Shown piece by piece: positions 1-10,300 of a stretch of DNA of 64,000 nucleotides; the first letter of the stretch is position 1, and each line of letters opens with the position of its first letter. A model generated the notes under the pieces. It was not told the DNA's origin and did not search any database. It was given only the letters and a program-made list of their open reading frames with translations. Both the position numbers and the translations under genes were made by a program. Source of the stretch: a virus; IMG/VR virus record IMGVR_UViG_3300037225_001468, positions 1 to 64,000 of that record. One strand, 5' to 3'.

Positions 1-178
1 AGTTCAAGCAGTTCTTCAAGTAGTAATACCAGTTCTTCAAGCAGTTCAAGCAGTTTAGGAACAAGTAAATCAAGTTCTTCAAGTAGTTCTAGCAATACTA
101 GTTCAAGCAGTTCTAGCAATACAAGTTCAAGCAGTTCTTCAAGTAGTAATACCAGTTCTTCAAGCAGTTCAAGCAGTT
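1..178 (+). repeat. Poly-serine coding repeat with exact 55-bp direct repeat
   Basis: Positions 1-55 and 124-178 are identical base for base. Between them are shorter repeats built from AGTTCTAGCAATAC and AGTTCAAGC units. Translated, the region is runs of 6-11 serines split by Asn-Thr pairs. Serine codons alternate between the AGT/AGC and TCA/TCT families. Confidence 0.85.
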
Positions 179-2292
179 CAAGTAACTCAAGTTCTTCAAG
201 TAGCTCTTCTAGTAGTTCAAATTCAAGTATTTCACTTTCAAGTGTAAGCAGTCAATCGAGCTTAAGCTCTGTAGAAGAAATAATGGTAGGTAATATTTCT
301 GTAGCAAATAGTCCTCTTAATGATTGGGCTTTTTTGACTTGCCCGGAGTTTCAATATAATACTATTTCTTTTCACGAGATAGACAATAATACTTATCTAT
401 ATTTTTTAAACTGGGGCATACTTATAGATACTGAAATAGATACATCAAAAAAAATAGTAGATGAATCTTTTTTAAGAGAATCTTTATATCCATATAGAGA
501 AAAATGTATAGGAATAGATCCTTTAACATATGATACTTATCCTCCTATATATAGGGCAGATAGTGTTGGAGGAGAAATTGCAGCAAATAAATCTGGGAGA
601 ATAATATGCACTGATGGAGGGGCTGTTTTTTTAGGAAAAGAGAACGAGATAATATATACTAAGAGAAGTTTATATTTTTCATATTATGATCATAAAAAGG
701 CTTGGATAGCTAAGGGATTAGAAACTCCTTCTTATGATTTTATGAAAAGCCTTACTTTCTCAATAAGTAAAGAATATCGTTTAGATCATATATTGATGTC
801 AACATATGGTGCAGATTACAGGTTAAATTTTATTGATTTAGTTCCATTGAAACATAGTAATATAAGAGATACAACATTTACTATAGATACTAGATATTCA
901 GAAGTTGGCTTGGTAGCTTTTTCTGATGCTTTAGGGTCTGATATTAGAGGATTTCCGATAAAGCCGTTATTAGAGTCTACATTTTTACAATGTGATAAAT
1001 TTCATAAATATAAACTTAAAAACAAGTATTCTTCTACGGTTTGTGATAATTTGGGAGTATTATATGTTTTTTATGAAGATCCTATACTTATTAATGGGAT
1101 AGAAGGAACTGGAACAAACGATAATTGTAATATATCATGTGCGATATCATATGATCATGGAGCTAATTGGATAGATTATAAGGGATTGATAAGATTATTA
1201 GGTAAAGAGGTAGTGTATGGGCCTCTTGCCGTATGTGATTTTAAGGGTAATAATATAATATATTTGTTTTTTATTCTAGCCAGTGAACAGGATAGTGCTT
1301 TGCTTTGTATGAAAGAAATACATATTTCAGATTTTAATACCAGAGATGCTTACATAGATTATGATCCATTATATCCTTATAGCTCTATTAATAGGTATAC
1401 TACTCAGGGAAAAAATATTAGAAATGCTGTTATGACTATAATAGATGGAGATTTTGGTCCTGATATGAGTATATATGGATATTATTATGGCTATGATAGA
1501 ACTAGAATGGGATATAGTCAAGAAGATTTCGCTAACGGTAATGTTGGAACTATACGAGAGTTAGTTCCAGGGAGAGGGGCTGTTCCGGGTCATGGAGGAT
1601 ATTCTGATAATGCTTTGGTTTTTTATAGATTGCGTTTTTCTGTTTACGAAGATAATCGAGGAGTTTTAAGATTGTTTTATGTTGAAACCTATCCCCAGTT
1701 GCTCTCTTTGTGCTCTATATCAATAAAGAGTAGTTGTGATAAAATTTTTTGGACTTCTGATGTTACGAGAGAACCTTTTGAAGGAGAGATTATTATATCT
1801 CAAATACAAGCAATATATAACAAATATACAGACGAAACAGCTATATTGTATGTTCTTACTGATATGAAAGATGTTCCTGGTGAGCAACCTAATCCTAACA
1901 GTTTTAGAGTTCCTAATCATTCTGGAAGAGTTCCTAATCATTCTGGATTATATATTCAAAAAATTAGTAATGATATATTTAATAATATATTTAATAATAT
2001 TTGGCTGTTTTTTAATTATGCTGTAAAAAGTCTTACTCTTTTTAGAATAGCAGGAGTTGATGTTACTATGGCATCATATGAATTGGCTTTTAGAAATCCA
2101 GGATTCGATCTTGGAAAAACTCTTAAATATAGTAAACCGGAGATACTTAATACTATACAGCCGGCCGGTTATTTTACTGATAGAGGTTTTTTAAAGATAT
2201 TTTTCTTTATTACAGATGAAGATAAGGAAAGGAGTGATATGTTTGAAATAACTCTTTTCTCGTCTGATTTCACTCCAAATATAGGAGACTAA
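1..2292 (+). CDS. Serine-rich virion surface protein with Asp-box motif, 5' end outside window
   Basis: The reading frame is open from the first base of the window, so the gene begins upstream. The first in-frame ATG, at 283, is internal. The first ~90 visible residues are almost pure serine with interspersed Asn-Thr, ending in a short Val/Leu/Gln-containing stretch. This looks like a flexible linker between a missing N-terminal part and the folded C-terminal ~670 residues. The folded part is rich in beta-type sequence and has one Asp-box motif (SxDxGxxW, visible residues ~383-390, nt 1147-1170), typical of BNR/sialidase-like propeller blades. Asp boxes are structural and do not by themselves show enzyme activity. 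No signal peptide or membrane segment is visible. It is followed after one base by the next tail gene. Role as a tail fibre or adhesin component is inferred from neighbours. A tandem 7-residue duplication lies near residue 636. Confidence 0.75.
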   Translation, partial: SSSSSSSSNTSSSSSSSSLGTSKSSSSSSSSNTSSSSSSNTSSSSSSSSNTSSSSSSSSSSNSSSSSSSSSSSNSSISLSSVSSQSSLSSVEEIMVGNISVANSPLNDWAFLTCPEFQYNTISFHEIDNNTYLYFLNWGILIDTEIDTSKKIVDESFLRESLYPYREKCIGIDPLTYDTYPPIYRADSVGGEIAANKSGRIICTDGGAVFLGKENEIIYTKRSLYFSYYDHKKAWIAKGLETPSYDFMKSLTFSISKEYRLDHILMSTYGADYRLNFIDLVPLKHSNIRDTTFTIDTRYSEVGLVAFSDALGSDIRGFPIKPLLESTFLQCDKFHKYKLKNKYSSTVCDNLGVLYVFYEDPILINGIEGTGTNDNCNISCAISYDHGANWIDYKGLIRLLGKEVVYGPLAVCDFKGNNIIYLFFILASEQDSALLCMKEIHISDFNTRDAYIDYDPLYPYSSINRYTTQGKNIRNAVMTIIDGDFGPDMSIYGYYYGYDRTRMGYSQEDFANGNVGTIRELVPGRGAVPGHGGYSDNALVFYRLRFSVYEDNRGVLRLFYVETYPQLLSLCSISIKSSCDKIFWTSDVTREPFEGEIIISQIQAIYNKYTDETAILYVLTDMKDVPGEQPNPNSFRVPNHSGRVPNHSGLYIQKISNDIFNNIFNNIWLFFNYAVKSLTLFRIAGVDVTMASYELAFRNPGFDLGKTLKYSKPEILNTIQPAGYFTDRGFLKIFFFITDEDKERSDMFEITLFSSDFTPNIGD
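1906..1947 (+). repeat. Two-copy 21-bp perfect tandem repeat
   Basis: Units 1906-1926 and 1927-1947 are identical and in frame, duplicating the heptapeptide RVPNHSG inside the serine-rich surface protein. Just downstream (about 1975-2000) an imperfect 12-bp tandem repeat duplicates IFNN. Confidence 0.85.
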
Positions 2293-2293
2293 A

Positions 2294-5200
2294 ATGGTAG
2301 AAACAACAACACCTGAGCCAGTTGATACTGATAGTTCTTTGACAGCAGTAGATAATGTTAGTGGTATAGTTAAAAATAAAAACACTGGACAAAATAATTA
2401 TAATTCTGGTGTGGTTTCTGCTAAATGTGTTATTAATGGTTTTTGTCCAATAAAATCTAAGTTTTTAGTTAATGAAAATCTTTTGTTTAATGCTGAAACT
2501 GTTAAATCTTTTTCTGATGGCGATATCGGAGGATTGGGGGTAATTAAGAATGTTTCAGGAATATATTTAAAAGAATATTATAATTATTTATCTACTTTTA
2601 TTGATGCTCCTTTTTCTGGCACAATTAATTCTCATTATCCCTTGCTTCCAGAAGAAGAAACTTTAGAAGATGTCTATTTTGATGAACAGACATTTATTGC
2701 TAAAACGAGTTTGTTTGGAGATCTTCCTTATAATACTTTAGAAGTAGATACGGCTCCCGGAAGAGCGGTTTGGATGTCTTATAGGGTATTAGAACCGTCT
2801 CAAAATAATTTTGTAGTTAGTGATCTTGATAGTAATGTATTACCTTCTTCTCAGAAGAGTGTGGGAGATGGTAAGGCTGTCTATTCTGGAGTTAATGCTG
2901 CCACTGTAGCTGGATCAAATAAAGGCATACATTGGGGAGCAGAAAAGAAAACATCTTTATTTCAGGGAGAAGATTTTTTTATATCATTTAGAAAACTTTC
3001 TGGTTCTGTAGATTTAACTAGCGTTGATATGGCTCCTTTTTCATATAATAGTTTACCAGATGCTTCTTTATTTCAGTCTATAGATGTTATTTATGAACCT
3101 GATACCAATAATACATTACCTGCCAATCAAGGAGTAGTTTCGTATAACAAAGTTATTAAAGATAATACCGAAGGGACACCTACATCTTCTTATGAAAAAG
3201 TTAAAGATTCAATGAAAGCTTTGAACTTAAATGATCAAGCTTATTATCTTATAGAATTTGATGTAAATGATAGCTTAGCTACTATTTTTATATTTATAAC
3301 CCAACGAGCTTATCCTACGTGTGTTTATGTTAAAGATGGAATCTCTTATAATTTAGGATCTTATAAGAATGTTAAAGGAAGCGCTTTAATACAATCTGAA
3401 AAATTTGTAGTTTCAGTAAGAAATCACTTGGGGTATTTATCTATAACTTTTAGTGGATATGATGATGATCCTTGGATAATTTCTTCTCCAACAGGAAATG
3501 CTAAAGCTGACATTAATTATTCTGGCAATAAAAAACAAACAGATGCTGTTTTGATAACGTCTTATAAATTAAGAATATGGGTTGGTAATATACCTTCTAG
3601 TTTTTGTTTTTCTCCACTGTCTTATTATGAACAAAAACAAATAATATTACCAGCTAAACCTAAAAGTCAAGTGAATAACACTCAACTGGTTGCTACCGAT
3701 ATAAACCAAAGTGGTCAGGAAACAGAACAGGACTTAAAATACGAATTACCTTATATGGGAATACAAAATTGTTATTGTTTATTATCTACAACAAGTGATG
3801 CTCTTGATGCTAATATCGTAGAGAAGAATCCACATTTAGCAAATTCTCCGTTATTTGGAAATGATCTTCAAGAAGCTTCTGAAGCAGAAATAAAATTGCC
3901 CGGCAATGAACAAATTACTCCTATTGCTCCAGGTCAGGTTTTAGCTTCTAATTCTTCTGATATTCAAAGTTCTGGTATGCTGTCTCCTATTACTTATTTT
4001 TTATCTTTGGGAAGATATATCAAAGCAGTAGCAACAGAAAACGGAGATGCCGATGATGTTGTTGATAGCGCTTTTAGTAATACTTCTACAAGGATAACAT
4101 TAATAGCTTTTAATGTTAAACCATCTAGTGATGGTCATACATTCTCTTTTAATTTATCCTGTGAATTAACTGCTGGAAGACATATATTTAAGGGGCAAAG
4201 ATTTTCAGATGGGAAAGATATAAAATTAGTTCTTAATGGATGTAAAACTCCTATACTTAACAATATAAGATTGGTAGCTATTCCTAAAACACAAACAGCA
4301 TGGCAGATTAATCCTGTAGATGTTTCTGCTTTGGTTATGAAATATAATGATACATGGAGCTCTAGTGATTTTCATTCTATAAGTCATACTGGAAATATAA
4401 CTTTTTTAATGAATAAAGGAATGAGTGGAGGTCTAGATTCTCTAGTGACTAAAATGGAAGGTCTTAAGAATAAAGCTTTTTATATAGAGTTTTGGGCAGG
4501 GTATAGTGGATGTAATTATTCTCAATTAGAACCTAAAAAGGCATATAAACTATTTACTGGTATATGTTATGGAGGAGTTTTAGACGAAGCTCCAGGACAA
4601 AGGACTATGACATGTAAAATATATGATTATACTAAGATCATGGAGGAGTCATATATATTTAATTCGCCATTTTATGATGGAATGAGAGATATGAATGTTA
4701 TTTATGATTTAACACAAATGGTTGGGTTTATGGATGCCGCCAGTCCACCAGGACCAGCATATTTGTGTAAAATACAAGCAAATAGCACTGGTAATCAATT
4801 TCAAGCTCAAACCCTAGATGGTAGGGGAAGTTTTTCTACGGTTTATGCTTTACCTAATTCTTATTCTAGATTAAAAGAGGCATATTATAAATTTCAAGAC
4901 GGAACTAGTTATTGGGAAAATATTCAAAAAATTACTAAAGTTGCTGGTAAGGTGGTTTTTTTTGATACATTTGGTATGTTTCATTATGAAAATTTACCAT
5001 ATGATAAATTTTTATTTACTAATGCTAATGAGAGCACTGTTACTTCTTTATGGAATTATACTAGATATCCTAATGGCTCTGGTCAATTAATTTTTGACGT
5101 TTTAACAAGGGAAAGAACCGTAGAAGATGTATATAATATTATACATCTTATGACAAGTACTCCAGATTATGAGTTAATAATATATGATAAAGTTAATTGG

Positions 5201-5509
5201 GAATCTCTTTATAATGTTGATTATTCTGGATTCCTTGGATATAAAAAGGTATATTTGCAACAAGATGGTATTTTTGGTAGTTTAGATACTTTGTCTAGTT
5301 TGGCTAAAAATTATTCTAAGTTCTTTATAGCTCCGGTGGTCTATAAGTTTCAGAGTTACGGTCTACCAATTAGATGTTTGGATATAGTTTCCGTTGATGG
5401 ACAAAAACTTATATTAACTAACGTTTCAACGGAAATAGACCCGTCTAAAAATCTTTGGTGGCAAAATTTAGAAGGTGAATGGTATGGATCGGAAGATGTG
5501 TTAGGATAA
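2294..5509 (+). CDS. Large structural protein, possible baseplate or tail hub
   Basis: This is a 1071-residue protein starting one base after the previous stop. No signal peptide or transmembrane helix is seen. The N-terminal ~30 residues are Thr/Glu/Asp-rich, and the middle is a long beta-rich region. The C-terminal third (about 690-1071) resembles the layout of tail hub and late-control type proteins: a segment around residue 750 reading like tail-hub strands (LFTG followed by a PGQRTMTCKIYD stretch), and a final segment near 1020 (GLPIRCLDIVSVDGQKLI) like the last beta domain of hub proteins. This similarity is by eye and weak. Its position between two adhesin-like genes supports a tail or baseplate role. 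It could instead be another fibre subunit. Confidence 0.45.
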   Translation: MVETTTPEPVDTDSSLTAVDNVSGIVKNKNTGQNNYNSGVVSAKCVINGFCPIKSKFLVNENLLFNAETVKSFSDGDIGGLGVIKNVSGIYLKEYYNYLSTFIDAPFSGTINSHYPLLPEEETLEDVYFDEQTFIAKTSLFGDLPYNTLEVDTAPGRAVWMSYRVLEPSQNNFVVSDLDSNVLPSSQKSVGDGKAVYSGVNAATVAGSNKGIHWGAEKKTSLFQGEDFFISFRKLSGSVDLTSVDMAPFSYNSLPDASLFQSIDVIYEPDTNNTLPANQGVVSYNKVIKDNTEGTPTSSYEKVKDSMKALNLNDQAYYLIEFDVNDSLATIFIFITQRAYPTCVYVKDGISYNLGSYKNVKGSALIQSEKFVVSVRNHLGYLSITFSGYDDDPWIISSPTGNAKADINYSGNKKQTDAVLITSYKLRIWVGNIPSSFCFSPLSYYEQKQIILPAKPKSQVNNTQLVATDINQSGQETEQDLKYELPYMGIQNCYCLLSTTSDALDANIVEKNPHLANSPLFGNDLQEASEAEIKLPGNEQITPIAPGQVLASNSSDIQSSGMLSPITYFLSLGRYIKAVATENGDADDVVDSAFSNTSTRITLIAFNVKPSSDGHTFSFNLSCELTAGRHIFKGQRFSDGKDIKLVLNGCKTPILNNIRLVAIPKTQTAWQINPVDVSALVMKYNDTWSSSDFHSISHTGNITFLMNKGMSGGLDSLVTKMEGLKNKAFYIEFWAGYSGCNYSQLEPKKAYKLFTGICYGGVLDEAPGQRTMTCKIYDYTKIMEESYIFNSPFYDGMRDMNVIYDLTQMVGFMDAASPPGPAYLCKIQANSTGNQFQAQTLDGRGSFSTVYALPNSYSRLKEAYYKFQDGTSYWENIQKITKVAGKVVFFDTFGMFHYENLPYDKFLFTNANESTVTSLWNYTRYPNGSGQLIFDVLTRERTVEDVYNIIHLMTSTPDYELIIYDKVNWESLYNVDYSGFLGYKKVYLQQDGIFGSLDTLSSLAKNYSKFFIAPVVYKFQSYGLPIRCLDIVSVDGQKLILTNVSTEIDPSKNLWWQNLEGEWYGSEDVLG

Positions 5510-5530
5510 AATTTTTAAGGAGATAATAAA

Positions 5531-5749
5531 ATGGAAGAAACATCTAATTTCATGGAAAGAATTAGGTTATATGTAGATAAAAGGGTGAGAAATATTGTAG
5601 CGCAAAACCAGGATATTGATGCCGTGCAAAATACTACTATAAATGGCTATAGAAGTTTAGGAACTTTTCAATTAATGCAATATGGTGATACTTCTGTACA
5701 GCAGGGATATACTATCGGAAGTTCTTCTACTCCTATTGTTTCTAATTAA
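5531..5749 (+). CDS. Small unknown protein in tail module
   Basis: This 72-residue protein is not recognised. AAGGAG lies 7 bases before the ATG, a strong ribosome binding site. The N-terminal half is charged and likely helical (FMERIRLYVDKRVRNIV); the C-terminal half is polar and glycine/serine-rich. It sits between the possible hub protein and the two genes that share an N-terminal domain, so a connector or chaperone role in tail assembly is possible but unproven. Confidence 0.6.
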   Translation: MEETSNFMERIRLYVDKRVRNIVAQNQDIDAVQNTTINGYRSLGTFQLMQYGDTSVQQGYTIGSSSTPIVSN

Positions 5750-5762
5750 GGAAAAATGAAAA

Positions 5763-7385
5763 ATGGCAGGTTACACCTCTTACTTAAATTTAGCATTCTT
5801 TGATTTTGCTGATAGATTAGACTACGCTATTAATGTTCAAAGAGAAGTTGACCGTTTTACGGTTATTGATAAACAGCTTTATGGTTTATCTTCTGTATTT
5901 GGAAATGGAGTAATATCAGGTTGGGAAGTTTTTGATAATGGGTATAGTGAGACATCAGGTATATCTATAGGAATATCTTCTGGTCTAGGTTTAATACAAA
6001 ATATTGCTACTCAAACTTTTGCTTCTGAGTTTTTAGACTCTCTTATTCCGGAATCTATTATATATTTATATGCAAATATTATGGGATCGAGTATAACGGA
6101 TAGAAGAATTAATTTTATTTTATCTTCATCAGATACCTTAAATAGTCCATCTAACTTGTTATTGTCTAAGATAGTTACTTCTAGTAATGGTATAGTATCT
6201 ATAGATGATACGGTAAGAACTAATATAGGTTTTGAGGAATCTATTTTGACAGCAATAAATAATCATAGACACAGAGGTCTACCCTCAAAAATAGATTTAT
6301 TAACTGAAACAAAAAATTTATTATCCGGTTCTAGATTAGAAAGTTTTGATGCAAGTAAGATATCGTCTGGTATATTTAATGTTTATCAAATACCTGTTTT
6401 AGATCATAATAAATTAAATAATATTGGCTCTTTAACACATGCTCAAATAGATACTTTTGTTCAATCTTTAAGTAGTTCTAATCAGGGATTGTTCGGAGAG
6501 ATATCTGTTATAGATCAATTGCATCAAATCATGTTTCTAAAAGCAAAATACCCTACGGTTGATAAGTATTTTGATAATGAAATATCTATTATACCAGGTA
6601 TATCAAGTGATAGTCAAATAGATTTTTATAATAGTGCAGTTTTTATAGACAAGGGGGCTCGTAGTATAATAGGATTGCCAGTTAGCACTAATAATACATA
6701 TTTTTTTACTAGTAATTTTTCTTTGTCATCACCTATAAAAAAAATGATTTTAACTAGTCATAAGTCTATTCCGGTTAACTCTCAAATAATATTTGGGATT
6801 AATACTACTAACTCTGTAATATTTTCAGATTATCAGGTTATTGAAGAGGATAAGTTGCAGGATATTGTGGCTTTTGGAGATAATTTAAGAATAGGAATAA
6901 AATTTGTATATACTGGGGGGATTGATGTCTCTGATCCATATAATTTTACCTTTAAAGATTTTGTGGATTTTGGTTTTGTAAATTCCTCATTGTCTCCTTT
7001 ACATTTTCATTTCAGAATAAGATGGTATACGGATATGGCTATGAGTCATCTCTTTTATACTGCTTTTAGTTCTAATGATAAGCAGGAAGGCTGGTTGGTT
7101 AATGATACTCTTTCTGTTCCTCCAGAGGGATACCTAATAGAACCAGATGGTTCTATTGTTGTGACATATTTTCCTGATTTAAGTTTATTTCATCCATTTG
7201 TAGTGTATTACTTAAATATTGACGCCTGGGATGGAACTTCATTCTCTTCTGAAACGGTTGGATATACATTTATTACAGAAAGAGGAAGTTCTATATGTGA
7301 TCAGTATGGATATTTGCCTCAAGTTAAAAATTTTGCATGTATGTTTTCTTTAGAAAATGATGAAAAAGTTAAATTAAATTTGTGA
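5763..7385 (+). CDS. Virion protein sharing its N-terminal domain with the next gene
   Basis: This is a 540-residue protein. Its first ~110 residues align by eye with the start of the next gene product: both have a run ending in R-x-R/D-x-F/M-x-[VI]-I-D-x-Q-L, then [GN]G-V-I-[SD]-G-W-[EN]-V, then a SSGLG/PGSG loop and a T-[QR]-T-F segment. A shared docking domain for attachment to the baseplate is the simplest reading. A coiled or His-rich stretch (NHRHRG, near residue 170) follows, then beta-rich sequence to the end. No membrane segment is visible. It is probably a fibre or adhesin subunit; its receptor is unknown. Confidence 0.6.
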   Translation: MAGYTSYLNLAFFDFADRLDYAINVQREVDRFTVIDKQLYGLSSVFGNGVISGWEVFDNGYSETSGISIGISSGLGLIQNIATQTFASEFLDSLIPESIIYLYANIMGSSITDRRINFILSSSDTLNSPSNLLLSKIVTSSNGIVSIDDTVRTNIGFEESILTAINNHRHRGLPSKIDLLTETKNLLSGSRLESFDASKISSGIFNVYQIPVLDHNKLNNIGSLTHAQIDTFVQSLSSSNQGLFGEISVIDQLHQIMFLKAKYPTVDKYFDNEISIIPGISSDSQIDFYNSAVFIDKGARSIIGLPVSTNNTYFFTSNFSLSSPIKKMILTSHKSIPVNSQIIFGINTTNSVIFSDYQVIEEDKLQDIVAFGDNLRIGIKFVYTGGIDVSDPYNFTFKDFVDFGFVNSSLSPLHFHFRIRWYTDMAMSHLFYTAFSSNDKQEGWLVNDTLSVPPEGYLIEPDGSIVVTYFPDLSLFHPFVVYYLNIDAWDGTSFSSETVGYTFITERGSSICDQYGYLPQVKNFACMFSLENDEKVKLNL

Positions 7386-7392
7386 GATAATA

Positions 7393-10300
7393 ATGCCTAT
7401 TTTTACTAAAAACTATGGATTAACAGCATTTACAAATGGAGACGCTTACTCTGCGTCTTCTGACAGAAACAGAATGAGCATAATAGACAATCAATTGGCT
7501 TTTATCTCTGACATTGTAGGATATGGGGTTATTGATGGGTGGAATGTTATTGATGAATCAGGTTCTATTTCTGGTAATATATTATATTCTAATAGTGAAC
7601 ATATTATAAGAGTTTTACCAGGGTCGGGAATAATTAATAGATTTTATACTAGAACTTTCGGAGAACTAAATGCTACTATAAAAGATGGAGATACTGCATA
7701 TGTTTATATGCAAAAAAAAGATAATTATAATGCTTCTTTTAGTTGTTTTTCTGATATAAAAAGTATTATTTGTAGTAATATTTTGCCTCCATCTATTCCT
7801 TCAGGATTTTCCTGTAATGGATCTACTGAAAATTCTATTAAACTTGTTTGGAATAAAAATTCAGAAGTAGATTTTTCTTATTATCTACTAAAAAGAAGTG
7901 TTGATAATATTTCATTTGTTGATATTGCTTCACAAATAGACAGTTCATATGAAGATATTGGATTATCTCAAAACACTATTTATTATTATAAATTATATGC
8001 TGTAGATTATAGTGGGAATATTAGTTTGTCTACAACAACTCTTAGTATTTCAACTTCTTTAGATTTAATCAAACCAGAAAATCCTAATATAATATCTTCT
8101 TTTGCTGGAAATAATTTTGTTCAATTTTTATGGCAACAACCCCCTAAAGGTAATGTTGATCATTATCAGATAGACGTATATGAAATGAATGATCAAAAGC
8201 AACCTATTTTTTTATTGAACACTTTTAATACAATAGACTTACAATTTATAATTAAAAATCTTATTAATGGAAAATTGTATAGATTTATTATTTATTCTGT
8301 TAGTATAAATGGGATTTTATCAGAAGGTGATATAATTAACCTTTCACCACAAACAATATTAGGACCTGCTGAAATAGAGAATTTAATTGTTTCTGAATCC
8401 TTAAGTCTAACTAGTCTTAATAATATAGATTTAACGATAGGATGGGATCCTGGAATTGATCCTTATTTATCTTTAGCGGAAAAATTTGCTATAACTATAA
8501 TAGAAAATGGTAATATAGTTTCTGATATAATATATGTTTATAATGATTTTTCTAGTATTTTTAGTAAGGTAATTAGCACATATAAATATAATGGTCTTGT
8601 TCGAGCAATACTTCCTAAAACTTATTATATAATAAAGGTTCAAGCAGTAGATGCTAATGGTAATTTTAATAAAGGTATCGTAAATAGTATAACTACTTTA
8701 AATTATGTATCTCCATCGGCTCCTTCTAACATTATAGCAACACTTAAAGAGAATAATAAGCTTTTATTTACTTGGAAAAATAGTATAAACTTATTTGATC
8801 ATAATTTATTAACTATAAAAAAAATAAATAAAACAACTTTAGTAGAAATTGTATTAGTAAATAATGAAAATTTTGGGCAAAAAAATTCCTATTTAACTAA
8901 TGATATTATTGATATGAATAGCACTTATACTGTTGAGTTACAATCAGTTGATGAATATGGAAATAAAAGTGATATTGTTTCTTATTCTTTTGATACACTA
9001 CCGTTAGATGGGACCTTACCAGAAGTTCCAAAAAATCAATTCGCTTTTAGTGGAGATAAAAAAGTATTTTTATCTTGGGACACATTTGAATTGCCGTTGG
9101 CTAAATATTATAAAATATGGAGAGCATTATATGGAACTAGTTTGGAAATTAGTGATTTTTCTTTAATAGAAACGTTGCCGTCAACACAATCTTCATATGT
9201 TGATTATTCTGTTGTAAATGGTAATAGGTATTATTATTTTGTTACTACTGTAGATGAATATGGGAGAGAATGTTTAAATCCAGTTGATGATGGATTTATT
9301 TTATATTCTTTGATATTGGCATATCCTCATAAAGATATAACATTTGAAGATATTGAAAATGTTTCTCTTACTCCATCTGGAGATCCAAATGGAAATGATG
9401 TTTTGATATCTTGGACAGTTGATACTCTAAAATATGATGGATATGATGGTTTTGAGATTTATAGATCTATTGGTAATAAATATTCTTGGGAAAAAATAGG
9501 ACATACCGATAGGGATGTATCTAACTTTATAGATAGATCTATTCTTTTGATAAATAATACAACTTATTATTATATGGTTAGAAAATATAGAGATGAAGCA
9601 AGATTATCTTTATCTATTAATAGTGATTTATTTCCAATAGATTCTGTTCTTTTGGCTAAAATAATAGCTATTCCAAGTGGATTAATAATTACAGATTTAA
9701 GAGTTTCATTAAAAAACATTGGGTCTGTAGCAAATTCTTATTTAAACGAAAAAGTTAATAGTCATAATCATTTAAATACCTCTTTAGTAGATAAAAGGAT
9801 TAATTTAGAAGATAATATATATATTACCAATTGGTCTTCTGTTGATAATTTAACTTTTACAACAACAGATGTTTTTTCTGGTGCTTTATTGTATGTTGTA
9901 AGAATAAATGGAGAACTTTCTAATATATTTTACGAAATAGATTATGTAAATAAGAAAATAATATTTTCTTCTCCAGTTATAGATTCAAATATATCTCTGG
10001 AGTGCATTGGTTTATCGGAAATACAAAACTTATTGTCATCAGAAAAATTACAAGAGATAGCAGCCTCTTTATGTGACACTGGAAAATTAAACAAAAAAAC
10101 TATCCCTAAAATATCTCATAGTGGAAGAATATCTGAAGATATTATTCCTCTTCAACTATTATTGATGACTGAAGATGGATATAATTTTGATATATATCAA
10201 AATATTAAAAGTGGAACTTCTGAAAAGATAGGAACGGCTACAACTTTTTATGATATTTTAAATATAACAGGGAATACTTTTGCGGCTGTTACTAGTGTTG

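Noticed and set aside
1-230. A CRISPR-like repeat array
   Set aside because: The repeats are in-frame serine codons within one protein and lack uniform spacers.
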